From positions 93,071,488 to 93,135,487 of the forward strand of contig NC_082692.2 of NCBI RefSeq assembly GCF_949987515.2: a DNA stretch of 64,000 nt, in the 5' to 3' direction. The notes beneath the pieces are model-generated. The model saw only the letters and a program-made list of their open reading frames with translations. It had not been told where the DNA came from and did not search any database. The DNA is from Delphinus delphis (Eukaryota > Chordata > Mammalia > Artiodactyla > Delphinidae). The translations under genes were made by a program, and so were the position numbers. Positions 46,121-57,410 of this stretch are shown one piece after another. Within the stretch, counting starts at the first letter, position 1, and each line of letters begins with the position of its first letter.

Positions 46121-47084
46121 TTAACAGATTGTTCTTAAGTGGAATTTGTTCTGTGGCTCCTGAGATGTATGGGGAACATAATGTCCCAGTGAATAAGTGT
46201 GGAAACTGAGGAAGGGGCTACCATGACTCTGACACATCCAAGGTCAGGACTGGCAGGTGCATCAAAAAGATCTGGTGTCGGAGCACACATTGAATTCTGG
46301 TTGTGTTCCTAACTGGTTTTTAAATACGAAAGCCCGGAGGTGAGTTGAAAGATGAAGGTTTCTTCCAGCTGAAAAAAATAAAGGCTGTATGTGTCTGGCT
46401 GACTGGAGGCAATTCTCTGTTCTTCCCTGCATACTTGGGGTTTTAAGAATGCACGATCAACCCTGTTTGCCCAGCCCTGATGTTTTACTCGGTTTCATGT
46501 GGTCCTTCTGAGGACTGCTCTATCATTAGGGGCCGTTTCCAGAGGCGCCATGTGAGAAATGACGCAATACCCAGAAAAAGGGCCCTGTGTTGCCTTTTTT
46601 AATCTGCTGTAAGCATCCTCATTTGTACAGATTGGATTCCTAATGATCCTGTCCTCGTTTTCATCTGCATCCTGAGCGGGGGTCAAACATGCAGTTAGGA
46701 GGAAATCAAACGGGAGTTGCTTCACGTGTTGTGAGCTTCATCCTTTCTTAGTTGGATCAGGGTTGGCGGGTGGAATCCAGGGCTGGTTCCTTCATTCAGG
46801 GACCTTCTAGGTCAGACACTTGGGATTTCTTGTGGAAACTGACCTAAGAAAGAATCAGAAGCAAGGGCTGCAGGTAAGGTGGGAGGTTCCCTGCAGGTTA
46901 GTGTGCCATGGTGGGCCACCGGAATGTGCTGTGTTTGGGAGTGGTGGTTGATTGAAAAATGGGGAGCCACTGAGTTCTAGTTATCTTTGGTTGGGTGAAG
47001 TATGGGGATGCACCTGTGAGAGAAGGAGGTCTGTTTTTAGTGAAGAGAAATTCTCAAGCGTTTTACGAAATTATCATTGATCAT
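46121..47084. other. Unique non-coding stretch
   Basis: No gene or repeat was recognised. Confidence 0.45.
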
Positions 47085-47240
47085 CCATCTATCCAGTCAT
47101 TTGTCATCTAGTCATTTCTTCGCTCCAATATTTAATAAGCACCCACTGGGCTGTGTGCTGGCAATACGGCAGTGAACGTGACAGACACAGCTCTGTCTTA
47201 TGGGCCTTGCATTTCAGTAGACTGATGGGTTTGTGAACAA
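47085..47240 (-). mobile_element. L2 fragment, antisense
   Basis: TTTAATAAGCACCCACTGGG, GGCAATACGGCAGTGAACGT and GGGCCTTGCATTTCAGTAG follow the antisense L2 end. Confidence 0.75.
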
Positions 47241-47579
47241 TGCTTAGTTCTGTGCAAGACACATAGATATAGGTAGAGAAACTCCATCTGGAGCTTGTCC
47301 TTCATAGAGTAGCTTTGAAATTTAATAGGAATGCCAAGTCATCTTAACGTTATTTGTATTTCATCTAAACATATTTTAAAACGTAAATGGGGATGTGTGA
47401 GATCTCCTATCTCCAGCCACAGTATTTGGTCTAAAGGAAAGGACTTTGGTCTGAGCCAAACCAATCCTAATTCTTCCCTAGGATTTTTTCCTACTGAATT
47501 CAGGAGACGGAGGCTCTTCCCTTTCTGGTAAAGGATGTAAGACTGACTGCAGACCTATGTTCCTTGCTACAGGAAGAAT
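47241..47579. other. Unique non-coding stretch
   Basis: Nothing recognised. Confidence 0.45.
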
Positions 47580-48045
47580 GAATTCTGAGAGACCAGAGCT
47601 GACAGAGGGAGGGAAGGGGCAACACAGCTTGGGGTTACACAGGGGAACACGGACAGGAGGGGAAGAGGGGACTAGGAGAGGGAGAGAGGAAGGAGGTATG
47701 GGAGAAGGGGGAGGGGGGAGAGGGAGAAGGAGATGGGCCGGGGGGACAGACAGATGGGGGGTGAGGGAGAGAGAGAGGGCATGGTAAGGAAGAAGGATGG
47801 AGAATGGAGGCAGGGAGGAGGGGACAGAGAGAGAGGGACACATGAGGGATACACATACACTGGGGGAGACAGGGACAGAGAAGGCGGAGATAGGAGCTAA
47901 AGGGTCAGAGTACAGAGGGAGGGAGAGACAGAAGGGCAGAGGGAGGGTGATGGAGAGGCAAAGTGGGAGGGGGCACACACCAGGGGGGGCGCGTACGTGA
48001 GCAAACACACACACGGAGACACTCACACACGCCCAGAGAGGTGGA
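47580..48045 (+). repeat. Purine-rich low-complexity (GGA/GA)n tract
   Basis: About 465 bp made largely of G and A, with runs such as GGGGGAGGGGGGAGAGGG at 47707-47724. The opposite strand is Ser/Pro/Leu-coding by composition, which explains the 182-codon open frame there. Confidence 0.93.
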
Positions 48046-48179
48046 CAGAGGGTGGTGCTAGGGGTCCAGAACCAGAAGCCTCAGCTCTCACGGTGCTCAG
48101 TGTGGCAGGCAGGCAGACAGGTCACCGCGGGCTGTGATGCAGCGTGGCCGGTGCATGAGGCGGCTTGCGCTGGGCTAGG

Positions 48180-48300
48180 CTGGAGGGCTGGGGCAAAGCC
48201 TTTGGAAGGAGAGCTGGGTCTTGAGGAGGGAGCAGGAGTTTGCCATGATCTCGTTTTCCAAGGAAAGCACAGGGTCCCCCCAGGTGTGGAGGTCGGGCCT
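48180..48300 (-). mobile_element. Possible L2 fragment, antisense
   Basis: GGAGAGCTGGGTCTTGAGGA and AAGGAAAGCACAGGG resemble L2 antisense. The surrounding DNA to 48430 is GC-rich but not CpG-dense. Confidence 0.4.
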
Positions 48301-49149
48301 CCTGGTGCCTTCCTGTGGCTCCCAGAGGTGCACACGGTGTGTCTGGGGAGCTGGACAGGGCTGGGTGGGCACTGCGGAAGCCGTGTAGCTGTGATCCTGA
48401 GGGGACTGGCCAGCTGAGTGTGAGCGTTTGCTGTCCTATATGCTAAGCAGACCCCAGGGTCTGAAGAAAGGGCTGCTGACCCTCAACATCTCCTGGTCTC
48501 GCAGCTCCCTTTTTCCCAGCGGATACCTGAAGGCCACGTTTCCAACCCAACCACCTCCTCTGAGTGAATCCACTCTCAACACGCAGCTACTAAGAAAGAC
48601 GAGGCACAAACCACTCCCCTGCCTCCAAGTCACAAGCCGAGCAGGTTGCCATCATTGTCTGGGCAACACAGTGATTCTCTAGTTTTTTTTTTTTTCTTCT
48701 TAAAGTTTGTAGAGTAGCTCATGATTCTTGAAGTGTGCAGTACAGATTGCATGTCTAATGTATTCAACTAATCCAGAGACACTTGACACTTGGGAAATTC
48801 TGTTTTCTGAGAAAACCTAGATGCCAAGAGGGTTATTTTGCCAGGTTCTCTGTGGGGCTCTGTGCCCTGTGGCAGGGGGATGGTGGCGGAGAGAGCATTA
48901 TCATGTACCTGGTGGGATGATTCCAAGGCTCAAAAGCCTGAATCGTGTCAGTGATTCCAGAGATATGAGACAGATGCTATAACATGTTTTCCAAAATCCA
49001 CTTTAGGAAACATCTAACATGTTCAGTTATATAAGGTTATTTTCAAGCTTAACATTTATCTTCTACGTTGCTGAGTTTCTAATATACAAATGCCCCCTAT
49101 ATCTTGGAGTTAGGTTGCACATTGCAATAATGTTAAAAAATCATTTTAA
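48301..49149. other. Unique non-coding stretch
   Basis: No gene. A poly-T run lies at 48683-48694. Confidence 0.45.
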
Positions 49150-49630
49150 TTTATGTTTCCATCTTTGTAACCTTTCATGAAGGTCACATATCTACAGGAA
49201 AAGGCACACATCATCAATACACAGCTCAATAATTTTCCACCAAGTTGTTCACACGTGTCACCAACTCCCAGATCAAGAAACCTTGCAGGGAGTCCTCCAA
49301 AAGCACCCTGGGGTCCCCAGCTCTTCCCATGTCTCCTCCTAGAGTAATCAGGTCCTGACTTGTAGCACCATAGATTAGTTTTGCCTTGGTCTACACTGTA
49401 CTTGCAAGGCGTTCTTTTTCTTTCTTTCTGTTTTTTTAAGACTTGTTCATCTTGACTGTAGCTGCAGTTTATTTTCCTCACTGCCTGGTATTCCATGTGA
49501 TGAATGTGCTATTACTTATTTATCCAAACCACCATGAAGGACAGTTTGGGTCGTTTTTGCCTATTATGAGGAGTGCTGCTATGAGCATTCTTATCCCCAG
49601 CAGAGGTGATTTGGTACATTTAATCTCACC
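49150..49630 (-). mobile_element. Ancient L1 3' region, antisense
   Basis: GGTATTCCATGTGATGAATG, TTATTTATCCAAACCACCAT and GCTGCTATGAGCATTC are antisense old L1 tail phrases. Confidence 0.7.
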
Positions 49631-49635
49631 ATTAC

Positions 49636-50028
49636 TGTATTAGTCGGGGGTCTCCAGAGAAACAGAATCAAAAGGGTATGTGTGTATTTATTTTAAGGAA
49701 CTGGCTCATGTGCTTGTAGAAGCTGGCAAGTCCAAAATCTGCAGGGTCATCCAGCAGGCTGGAGACTTAGGGAAGAGCTGTGGTTTGAGTCCAAAAATGG
49801 TCTGATGGCAGAATTTCTTCTTCCTTTGGAAAGGTCAGTCTTTGTTTTCCTAAGACTTTCACGTGATTGGATGAGGCCCGCCCTGTTAGGGAGAGCAATC
49901 TGCTTTGACTCAAAGTGCATTGATTTAAATGATAAACAAAACCTTTATAGAAACATCTGGGATACTGTTTGATCAAATACACGGGCACTGTGGTCTGGCC
50001 AAGCTGATATGTAGTATGTACTATGACA
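49636..50028 (-). mobile_element. Ancient LTR-like repeat, antisense
   Basis: TGTATTAGTCGGGGGTCTCC at the left and GGCCAAGCTGATATG near the right. The middle, GATTGGATGAGGCCCGCCC, is the reverse of the same family at 11110-11595. About 390 bp with TG...CA ends. Confidence 0.75.
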
Positions 50029-50739
50029 GCTGCTTAACTGAGCATCTGCTATGTGACCTCACCTATGCTGGTACTGGGGTGAGTCAAAGGTGGTAGGGGT
50101 GCCCTAAACTATAGCATATGAATAGAAAAATTTGAGGTATAGCGAGGCCAACAGACGAAGAGATGATTGCCACTGAAAAAATCGTTTATTACTGAGAGTT
50201 CCCAAGAGGAGGGGGCCTGCCGTGCCGTGGTGGGGGAGGGGCACACAGAGAAGCACCAGGGTTGGTCAGGGGCAGAAGGAAAGGAAGGAAAGGTTGTGAA
50301 AACTCTGACTGTGGTTTCTGGAGAAAGGAACAGGTGAGGCAGGGTAAGCAGGCTTAGGGTTGGCCAATTTGAATAATTCTGGGAGGCTCTGGGACATCAG
50401 GGCTGTCCCTAGTTCCCTGGTAGCTGAGCCTGGGGTGATAAGAGCAGGTGGCTATTGGTCTGGAGTGTGAGAGTCCCATATGGGAGGTGGTTGGGGGGTA
50501 TGGGTTCTGGATTGGTTAGTTTGCATTTGAAAAGTACACTTTTTAGTTGTTGATTATCTCTAGGAACTGGCTAGCCCTGGGAGGGCAGCCCCTCCAGGGT
50601 CAGCAAACTCCAGATGTCGAATCATTTGCATACAGGAAATAAAAGCTGTGGTTAATATAGGTGGATAGATGGGGGAAGAGAATGTAGAGGTGGGATGGTG
50701 AGACAGAAGTCTGGAATAGGACTCTGGGTACTCAGGGTG
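50029..50739. other. Unique non-coding stretch
   Basis: No gene or repeat was recognised. Confidence 0.45.
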
Positions 50740-50880
50740 TGTCATTAATGAATGATTCTTATCACATCTTGATACAGTAATACCCACTTTACTGATGAAG
50801 AAACTGAGGCTCAGCTGGTCCCGGGTACCAAGGAGCAGAGCCCAGGCTTGGATCCAGGTCTCTCTGACTTGGCCTTAGTT
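50740..50880 (-). mobile_element. MIR, antisense
   Basis: CCACTTTACTGATGAAGAAA and CTGAGGCTCAGCTGGTCC, then GGAGCAGAGCCCAGGCTTGG. Confidence 0.82.
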
Positions 50881-51519
50881 ACCGTTGCAATTTTCCCCCT
50901 TCTAGGATTGTTCAAAACGTTTTATTCCTGCCTCCGTAACCTCAAAGAGTTATCAGATGGTAATGAGTTTATATAAGTGGACATACTTTGTAACCAGTGA
51001 AAGCTAGAGATAGAAGGTAAAACGTTTATGAGGTTATAGTCCAGGGATGCTACTGTGATTCAACCGTGAAATACATAAATTCAATTTACAGGATCTTAGG
51101 AGCCTGAGGGATGTTTGGAACTCATTTGGGCCCTGTCTCTGTTCTCAAACAGGTGAAGTCCGAAATAACTTATTTTCTCCTGGGGGGTGGCCAGAGCCTT
51201 CCTTGGTAGCCTCATATGTTACCACGATGATGAGAAAAAGATCAATGGGTGTATATTTCACAGTGACTTATTAAGTTTACTTCTTCAGTGTACCCAAGGG
51301 CACACTGGGGACTCGAGTGTTATTAACGAAGCTTCTGGATGTACCTAATGTACCCCAAAGCTGTGGCTTGAGATCTGGCTCCTTGTATGTTACAGATGAC
51401 CCAGACTGGTGTGGTTTGTAATAGTTTCCCCAAATTCAGAGTTCTTTGCCATAGGAAGGGGTGGAAGAGAGCCGTAAGCTGAAGGTAGGGCCCCCAAGTC
51501 CTAGTACTGTTTCACTGCA
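50881..51519. other. Unique non-coding stretch
   Basis: Nothing recognised. Confidence 0.45.
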
Positions 51520-51645
51520 AAGTAGCCCGTTGACCTCAGATGCCAACTTGACCATTTTGAGCATCACTTTTCCCACTTGGAAACCCAAAGACAGGGGCTA
51601 GGTGATTTTGAAGTCCCTTTCAGCAAGGACAGGAGACATGAGATC
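51520..51645 (+). mobile_element. Probable MIR fragment
   Basis: GAGCATCACTTTTCCCACTT and the following GGGGCTAGGTGATTTTGAAG fit the MIR 3' half in sense. Confidence 0.5.
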
Positions 51646-51749
51646 ATGGAGAATTTGGATGGCTCTGTCATTTTCATAGAGGAGCAAAGTAGTACTAATA
51701 AGGATGGGAAGCTGGTTGCCTTTGGTGTTCGGTAGTGAATACAACGGAG

Positions 51750-52560
51750 AAAGATTTACGTGCATAGCTGAGGTCATCTTTCAGTCTTGTGCCAGCTGTC
51801 TGCTGATTCCACTTGATGAGCCCTGGGTTACTCTAAATTAACTGCCTTTTCCTGAGAACCGTGCTCTGTAAATCAGCTCTGGAAGATCGTGGCCGTGTCA
51901 AGAGGGATTTTCGTGGGATACTCTAACCATTGGAAGAAGAGTGCCTCATCTGGCAACGGCTTCTGAATATTAGTTGATGTCTTGGCAGTTGTTTTCTTAA
52001 TCATGCAAAGCTGTCGAGGAAGCTGGCTCGTGTGGCTTGGATTCCTGGCTGCCTTGTCTGCCTGGGGGGGACTGACTTATCCTCTTTGCCTTTTCCCCCC
52101 ACTGAACCCTCTGCGGTGTATGTGGCGCCGTTAACTTAGCTGACCGATATCCAGATAATAAGATCATTAAACACCTCCCCCCCCGCAATTTGTTTAAACA
52201 GGAGATAATTTTATCTAAAATTAAACTGTATATTCGTGCTAGTGGTAGTAATGTCATTCATATGGCTCTCCAATATGGACTGGCCCAGCAGCAGCGAATT
52301 GATGGTAATTCTCAGTGTTACTGAGTGGTACTTAATCAGGCATGTCCCTACACTTGCAAATAATCAGTTTTTGTCGTAATTATCTAGTTAAAAATATGCA
52401 AGCCATGTCAATGTCACCTTGAATGCTCGCAATGGAAAAAAAACAATGACACTTCTGTGCCCTCCGAGGCTGGTTTCCTGAGCTTGAGGTTTTACGGGCG
52501 TTCAAACAGTTGTCTCATTAAAACTAAAGTCGGTGCGCCTATTTCCACATTAATCTCACC
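51750..52560. promoter_or_regulatory. Candidate conserved non-coding block
   Basis: No repeat is recognised over 800 bp. 52190-52450 is AT-rich with dense motif-like words: a palindromic pair of GATA sites AGATAATTTTATCT at 52203-52216, and AATTATCTAGTTAAAA near 52377. Only composition and motif content suggest function; conservation was not measurable here. Confidence 0.25.
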
Positions 52561-53406
52561 TCCTTCCTCTCCCTACCCAGCACATCAGTGCTGAGCTCAG
52601 AAGAGACTGATGATTCTTGTACTTTGCCAGAAACTTCCTAAATTTACTCCCAAGTAGGAAAGAAAGGTAAAGTTACCTCCACTCGGCTTTTCAAGCCACA
52701 GAGACTCAACAAATAATTGCAATGGCCTGTGAGTGAACAGCAATGAGCTCATTTTAATGGGAACGAGACAGCCCCCTACAATAATAAGGGTGACAGACTT
52801 AATCACTTCTCCGGGGAAAATGGTCAGGGTTAGGCAGTCCACTACGGAAATGGAGACTTGTTGAGAAAACTCTCAGAAGATAGAGTGCTGGTGATGAAGT
52901 GGGTGCTGCTTCCAAGGAACAGCTTCTCCTCAGGGTACCCCCGCTCTGCTGAAGGCCGCATGATGCCAGGATATCTACGCTCAGAGGGTTCTGTTATAAG
53001 GCATTTCCTGAATAGCCAGGACCCTGGGTTTTCCAGCCCGCCAAGGATGCTACAGGCTAAGCGAAGTGAGCGGTACTAAATGGACAGAGGATGGGGGTTT
53101 GTTACCCTTCTACAACTTTCTATCTTCGTGATAAAGAATTCGAGTTGTTGAGGTCATTTTAAATAGAGGGATGCAGTACGTCCTACCTGGAGGAAAAAAA
53201 CACTGGTTGGAAAGAGCCTTCCTAGCTTGTTAGCACAGGTTTATGTTTGGTGGTGGCTTAATTTGGGTTTAGAAGATGTAGCTGACAGAGTCTATGCTTC
53301 ACACATGTTCTCTTGTTGCCAACTCTACATACAGAACCCCTGTGACTACCTGTGCACACCTGTGACTCTAGGTGGGGGCGGGGTGCTGCTGAGAGTGTCT
53401 GCTTAG

Positions 53407-53408
<2 letters not shown>
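52561..53408. other. Unique non-coding stretch
   Basis: No gene or repeat was recognised. Confidence 0.45.
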
Positions 53409-53447
<39 letters not shown>

Positions 53448-53467
53448 CGCGCGCGCGCGCACGCGCA
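53409..53467 (+). repeat. (TG)n-(CG)n compound microsatellite
   Basis: TG repeats at 53409-53439 pass directly into CG repeats to about 53460, then ACGCGC. Nearly 60 bp alternate purine and pyrimidine. Confidence 0.96.
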
Positions 53468-54869
53468 AGCTGGCAGTGCTGGAGGGGTGGTCCGGAAGCG
53501 GTCTTCAACAAACGGCACATGGTGAGTTGATGAAGAAGTACTCCAGAGCCCTGTTTCTTGGTCAGGAAAGTCTGAGGCATGTTCCTCCCTGTCTCCCAGA
53601 GTTCTCCAGTGAACTTGAGCTTCGTTGCCCACAGCAGTAACTGGGTCTGTAGAGCACCTTGAATTTCTTCCTTCCCATCCTCCCTTCCCTTCTCTTCTCC
53701 ATCACCAGTGTTTCCCAAGTGAATGAATTCGAGTCCTTGCCTTAGGTCTGATTCTGGGGGAACTGAGCCTAATAGAAGCGGTGAGGTTGTCATAAACAAG
53801 ACAGGTCAATCTTCCCAGGACATAATGCAGCTATTCCCACGCACCACTCTGGTACCTCAGAGGACGATTACTCAGTGTGATACAGCATATTCTAGTTTAT
53901 TTCAGGGGGACAGTTGAGATCATGGACTCAGTTTCTGTTGGAGAGGAGAGTGAAGTGATTGTGGACTTAGGCGAACGCTAGACTGTGCTGCAAAAACAAG
54001 TTAACCACGTCACAGTTTAATGCTAGGTATGTGGTTCTCCTCGGTGATGTTCTTGTACGAGTGACTCAAGACATTGGTCTGTTTCCGTCTGGGGGAAGCT
54101 GAGATGGTAGGCAATGGAGGAAATGTGGTGGAGGTGGCAGCAGGCACTGTTCCATTGAGCAAGGGGCTGGGGTCATAGGGGTAGGCGGGGATGAGCAAAT
54201 CCGGGAGGAAACATAAAACAGGCCAGTCTATGTGCAGGCAAGACTTGTATTGAACCTCTGTGCAGAGGACCTCACACTAATGATCAGAATAAATGCCCAA
54301 TTTGATTTCTAAATGTCAGATATTCACCGTGTTAGTTTGCCCCAACTCAATAACAATTATAAAAGTCGATCCAAGAATAGGCCAGCGAGAGCAGCTAGTC
54401 AGTCCCGTTACTGCTACCTGACCCGCTGCAGAAAAAGTCAAACCAGTCATTTGTCACTTTGCATCCTGTCATCTGAGGAGACAAATGGTGATGAGACTGT
54501 ATTTTTTACTTTGCAAATTGCAAGGTTGGCAGAGTGTGGGCCCAGTTAAAACCTGGAGCTTTGACGTAAATTGAACAGATTGTTATGGGATTGTTGATAC
54601 TAGGTTCTCTTATCAGGGGACACAAGAGTAAAAGGAATGCAGAATGCGGTTTGAAGCACATAACCATAGGGAAACATAGGAACTGTTGTCGTTTCCAAAA
54701 TGTTAAACTCCTGGGGAGGGAGTAAGTATGCACAGAGGATTTTGAGAACGTAAACCACGGGTTGAACTTCAGCATTATTACATGTTGTTTGTGTTACTTT
54801 GTGCAATTTTCTAAGTTCTCAGCTTGTGTCCTGCTGCCCAAAACTTGGGAGGACAATAGTCCCTGGGTC
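53468..54869. other. Unique non-coding stretch
   Basis: No gene or nameable repeat was seen. Confidence 0.45.
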
Positions 54870-54965
54870 TGAGATTTGAGGTGAGGACTAAATGACTTAG
54901 CAAGACAAAGCACTTGGCGTGGTGTCTGACGTGTAGCAGGTGCTTAATGATGGTAGCTGTTGGGA
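54870..54965 (+). mobile_element. MIR 3' fragment
   Basis: GAGGTGAGGACTAAATGACT and GTAGCAGGTGCTTAATGATG. Confidence 0.7.
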
Positions 54966-55024
54966 CTTCTGTCCTGATGTGTGAAACAGGGATCAGGTAT
55001 TTATGCATCGTTTGCACAAATAAT

Positions 55025-55150
55025 TGTAGAGCCTCTGTCGGAAGCTACGCATGGTGCTAGATGCTGGGAACAAATGATGAGTGAAAACAAGCTCAGTCCT
55101 TGTCTTGAAAGAGCTCAGAGTCTGGTCAAGGAGAAAGACAAGAGGCTGGT
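55025..55150 (-). mobile_element. L2 fragment, antisense
   Basis: CGCATGGTGCTAGATGCTGG and AAAGAGCTCAGAGTCTGGTC. Confidence 0.65.
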
Positions 55151-55375
55151 GAACCTTCTCTTAAAGGGCCACATGATAGATACTTGAACCTATGCAGGCC
55201 ATGGGGCCTTTGTTGCACTCACCCAATTCTGCCACAGTAGCTGGAAAGTAACCTTAGGTGATAAACGGAAATGAACGGACATAGATGTGTTCCAATAAAA
55301 CTTTATTTACATAAAAATAGTAGAAGGCCAGATTGGTTCCGTGTGCCTGAGTTTGCTGACCATTGAGATAGCCAG
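55151..55375 (-). mobile_element. Old hAT-type DNA-transposon-like fragment
   Basis: GTTCCAATAAAACTTTATTT and GAGTTTGCTGACCATTGAG belong to a widespread old mammalian DNA-repeat family. Strand and limits are uncertain. Confidence 0.45.
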
Positions 55376-55384
55376 TAATATACA

Positions 55385-55690
55385 GACATTAATAGCTAAT
55401 ATTTATTGAGAGCTTACCTTGTATTTGTTTATTTAACAAACACATGCAGTAGTTACTAGGAGCCAGACAATGAACAAATCACTCCACATATATTAACTCA
55501 TTTAGTCCTCATGTTAACTGCATGGGGTTGGTACGACCTGCATTTTATAAGATTGAGTTGATACTAGTATTATTCCCATATTACAGGTGAGGAAGCCAAG
55601 TCACCGGGAGGTTAAAGAATCATGAGATGAGGCTGGGGTTCAAACCCAAACAGTCTAGTGCCAGAGTCCGGGTTTGCAACCGTGCACCAG
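55385..55690 (-). mobile_element. MIR, antisense
   Basis: TTAACTCATTTAGTCCTCAT, TTCCCATATTACAGGTGAGG and GGGTTCAAACCCAAACAGTC. One of the longest MIR copies here. Confidence 0.88.
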
Positions 55691-55891
55691 ACTGCCTCTC
55701 TCCTCTAAACACGTAGCTGTGAACTCTGATAAGTGCCTGAAGAAGTGACAGGAGTGCCTGCTTCCCAGGTGGTTGTGACCCTCCAAAGACACAAAAATGC
55801 TTGGTAAGACGAGCACAGAGGGTTCCAATGGTGGATGGAAAAGAGGGCAGATGGGGTCTGAGATGGTTTTGGAAACCATCTTGGAGGCTTT

Positions 55892-56344
55892 TGTGGGTTG
55901 AATTGTGTCCCCTTCCTGAGAGATACATTGAAGTCCTAACTCCTCGTACCTGTGATCTTATTTGGAAATACGGTCTTTACAGATATAACTAAGGCATAGC
56001 TTAGGAGAACCCATACTGGAGTACGGTGGGCCCTTAATACTATCTGACTGGTATCCTTATGAGAAAAGGAGAAGAGACACAGAGAGAAAATGGCCGTGGA
56101 AGGTGACAGTAGCAGAGATTAGCGTGTTGCAGCTGTAAGGCAAGGAAGGCTAATGACTGATAGCCACCGCCGGAAGCTAGCAGAGGCAAGGAAATATTCT
56201 TCCCTACAGGTCCTGTAGGGAGAATGACCCTGCCAGCACCTTGATTTCAGACTTCTAGCCTCAAGAGTTGGGAGAGAATAAAGTTCTGTTTTAAACCACC
56301 TACTTTGTGGTACTTTGTTATGACAACACTAGGAAACTAATACA
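55892..56344 (+). mobile_element. MLT1-type MaLR solo LTR
   Basis: Starts TGTGGGTTGAATTGTGTCCC, contains TTATTTGGAAATACGGTCTT, and has the polyadenylation area GAGAATAAAGTTCTG. It ends AAACTAATACA. These are diagnostic of MLT1 LTRs. No internal sequence adjoins it. Confidence 0.9.
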
Positions 56345-56447
56345 GAGGTAATTCTGACTCAGGGTAAATATGTGTGTGTGTATTGGGGGAGAGGGGTTGA
56401 ACCATTGGATAACCGTATTCTTTCACTTCTTCATTTACCATTCAAAA

Positions 56448-56870
56448 AGGAGGCAGTATTGTATGGTAGTTAAGAATCAGGTTTATGAATCAGATCTACA
56501 TTTGAATTTCAGCTCTGCCGCTTCCGTGCAGGTGACTTTAACGATAATAACATCTAACATTTAAAGTTGATGAATTATGATATCCATGGCTTTGTGCCTT
56601 CAGCTGAATATGTGATATCTCTATTTTATAGACGAGGAAACCAAGGCACAGAAGGAATAAGTTCCTTGCCCAAAGTTAAATAGCTACTAGTGGTTGTGGA
56701 ACGAGAGGCCAGGTACTTGGGTTCCAGAGATTCTTCTGTTAACCACTATGAAATACTTCTTGGTTTCCTCAAGTGTTGAATGAGTAGGCTCAAAATACCT
56801 GTCACAGAATTTTTATGAAGATTCCAGTTAAAAGAATTCAGGCAACAAATGTAAAGTATGAAAATCAGTT
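56448..56870 (+). mobile_element. MIR SINE split by another MIR
   Basis: The first half (GGTAGTTAAGAATCAGG ... TTTCAGCTCTGCCGCTTCCG) ends near 56540. The second half (TTGGTTTCCTCAAGTGTTGA ...) resumes near 56758. The minus-strand MIR lies exactly between. Confidence 0.72.
56541..56757 (-). mobile_element. MIR, antisense, nested in a sense MIR
   Basis: CTATTTTATAGACGAGGAAA, CCAAGGCACAGAAGGAATAA and CAAAGTTAAATAGCTACTAG are antisense MIR. Confidence 0.8.
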
Positions 56871-56889
56871 ATTCTTTAAAACTCTTGAT

Positions 56890-57320
56890 CACTAAATGTC
56901 CACAGGAAGTTGAAAAATCTGGTACATTGAGGACCTGTGTACCCTCACCTGACTTCCCCCAATGATAACATATAGCTGTAGTACAACATCAAATACCAGG
57001 AAGTGACATTGGTAGAAACCACAGAATTTATTCATATTTCATCAGCTCTCACATGCACGTGTATGAGTGCGCATGTGTCGTTATATGCAGTTTTATCATA
57101 TGCTGAGATTTGTGTAACCACCACAGTCAAGGTATAGAACTCCCCTCTCACCATGTAAGAACTCCCTTAGGCTGCACTTTGATATTGCATCCCACCCCCC
57201 ATCCCTAAGCCCTGGCTACTACTAATCTCTTCTCCATCTCTATAATTTTGTCATTTTGAGAAGGTTATACAAATGGAACCATACTGTGTGTAACCTTTTG
57301 AAACTGGCTTTTTCCGCTCA
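56890..57320 (-). mobile_element. Ancient L1 3' region, antisense
   Basis: GTATAGAACTCCCCTCTCAC, CTTCTCCATCTCTATAATTT and TATACAAATGGAACCATACT are well-known antisense old L1 tail phrases. Confidence 0.82.
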
Positions 57321-57324
57321 GCAC

Positions 57325-57410
57325 AATGACAAATACTTTTTGAGCGTTTCTGTGTGCCACGTGCCATGCCAGAAACAGTGGGTACAAAGATGTCAAACCC
57401 CTCACTTTAG
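57325..57410 (-). mobile_element. L2 fragment, antisense
   Basis: GAGCGTTTCTGTGTGCCACG and AACAGTGGGTACAAAGATG. Confidence 0.55.

Noticed and set aside
47478..48026. 182-codon open frame on the minus strand rich in Ser, Pro and Leu
   Set aside because: It runs through the purine tract, whose complement codes for such residues by composition alone. Parallel frames are open as well.
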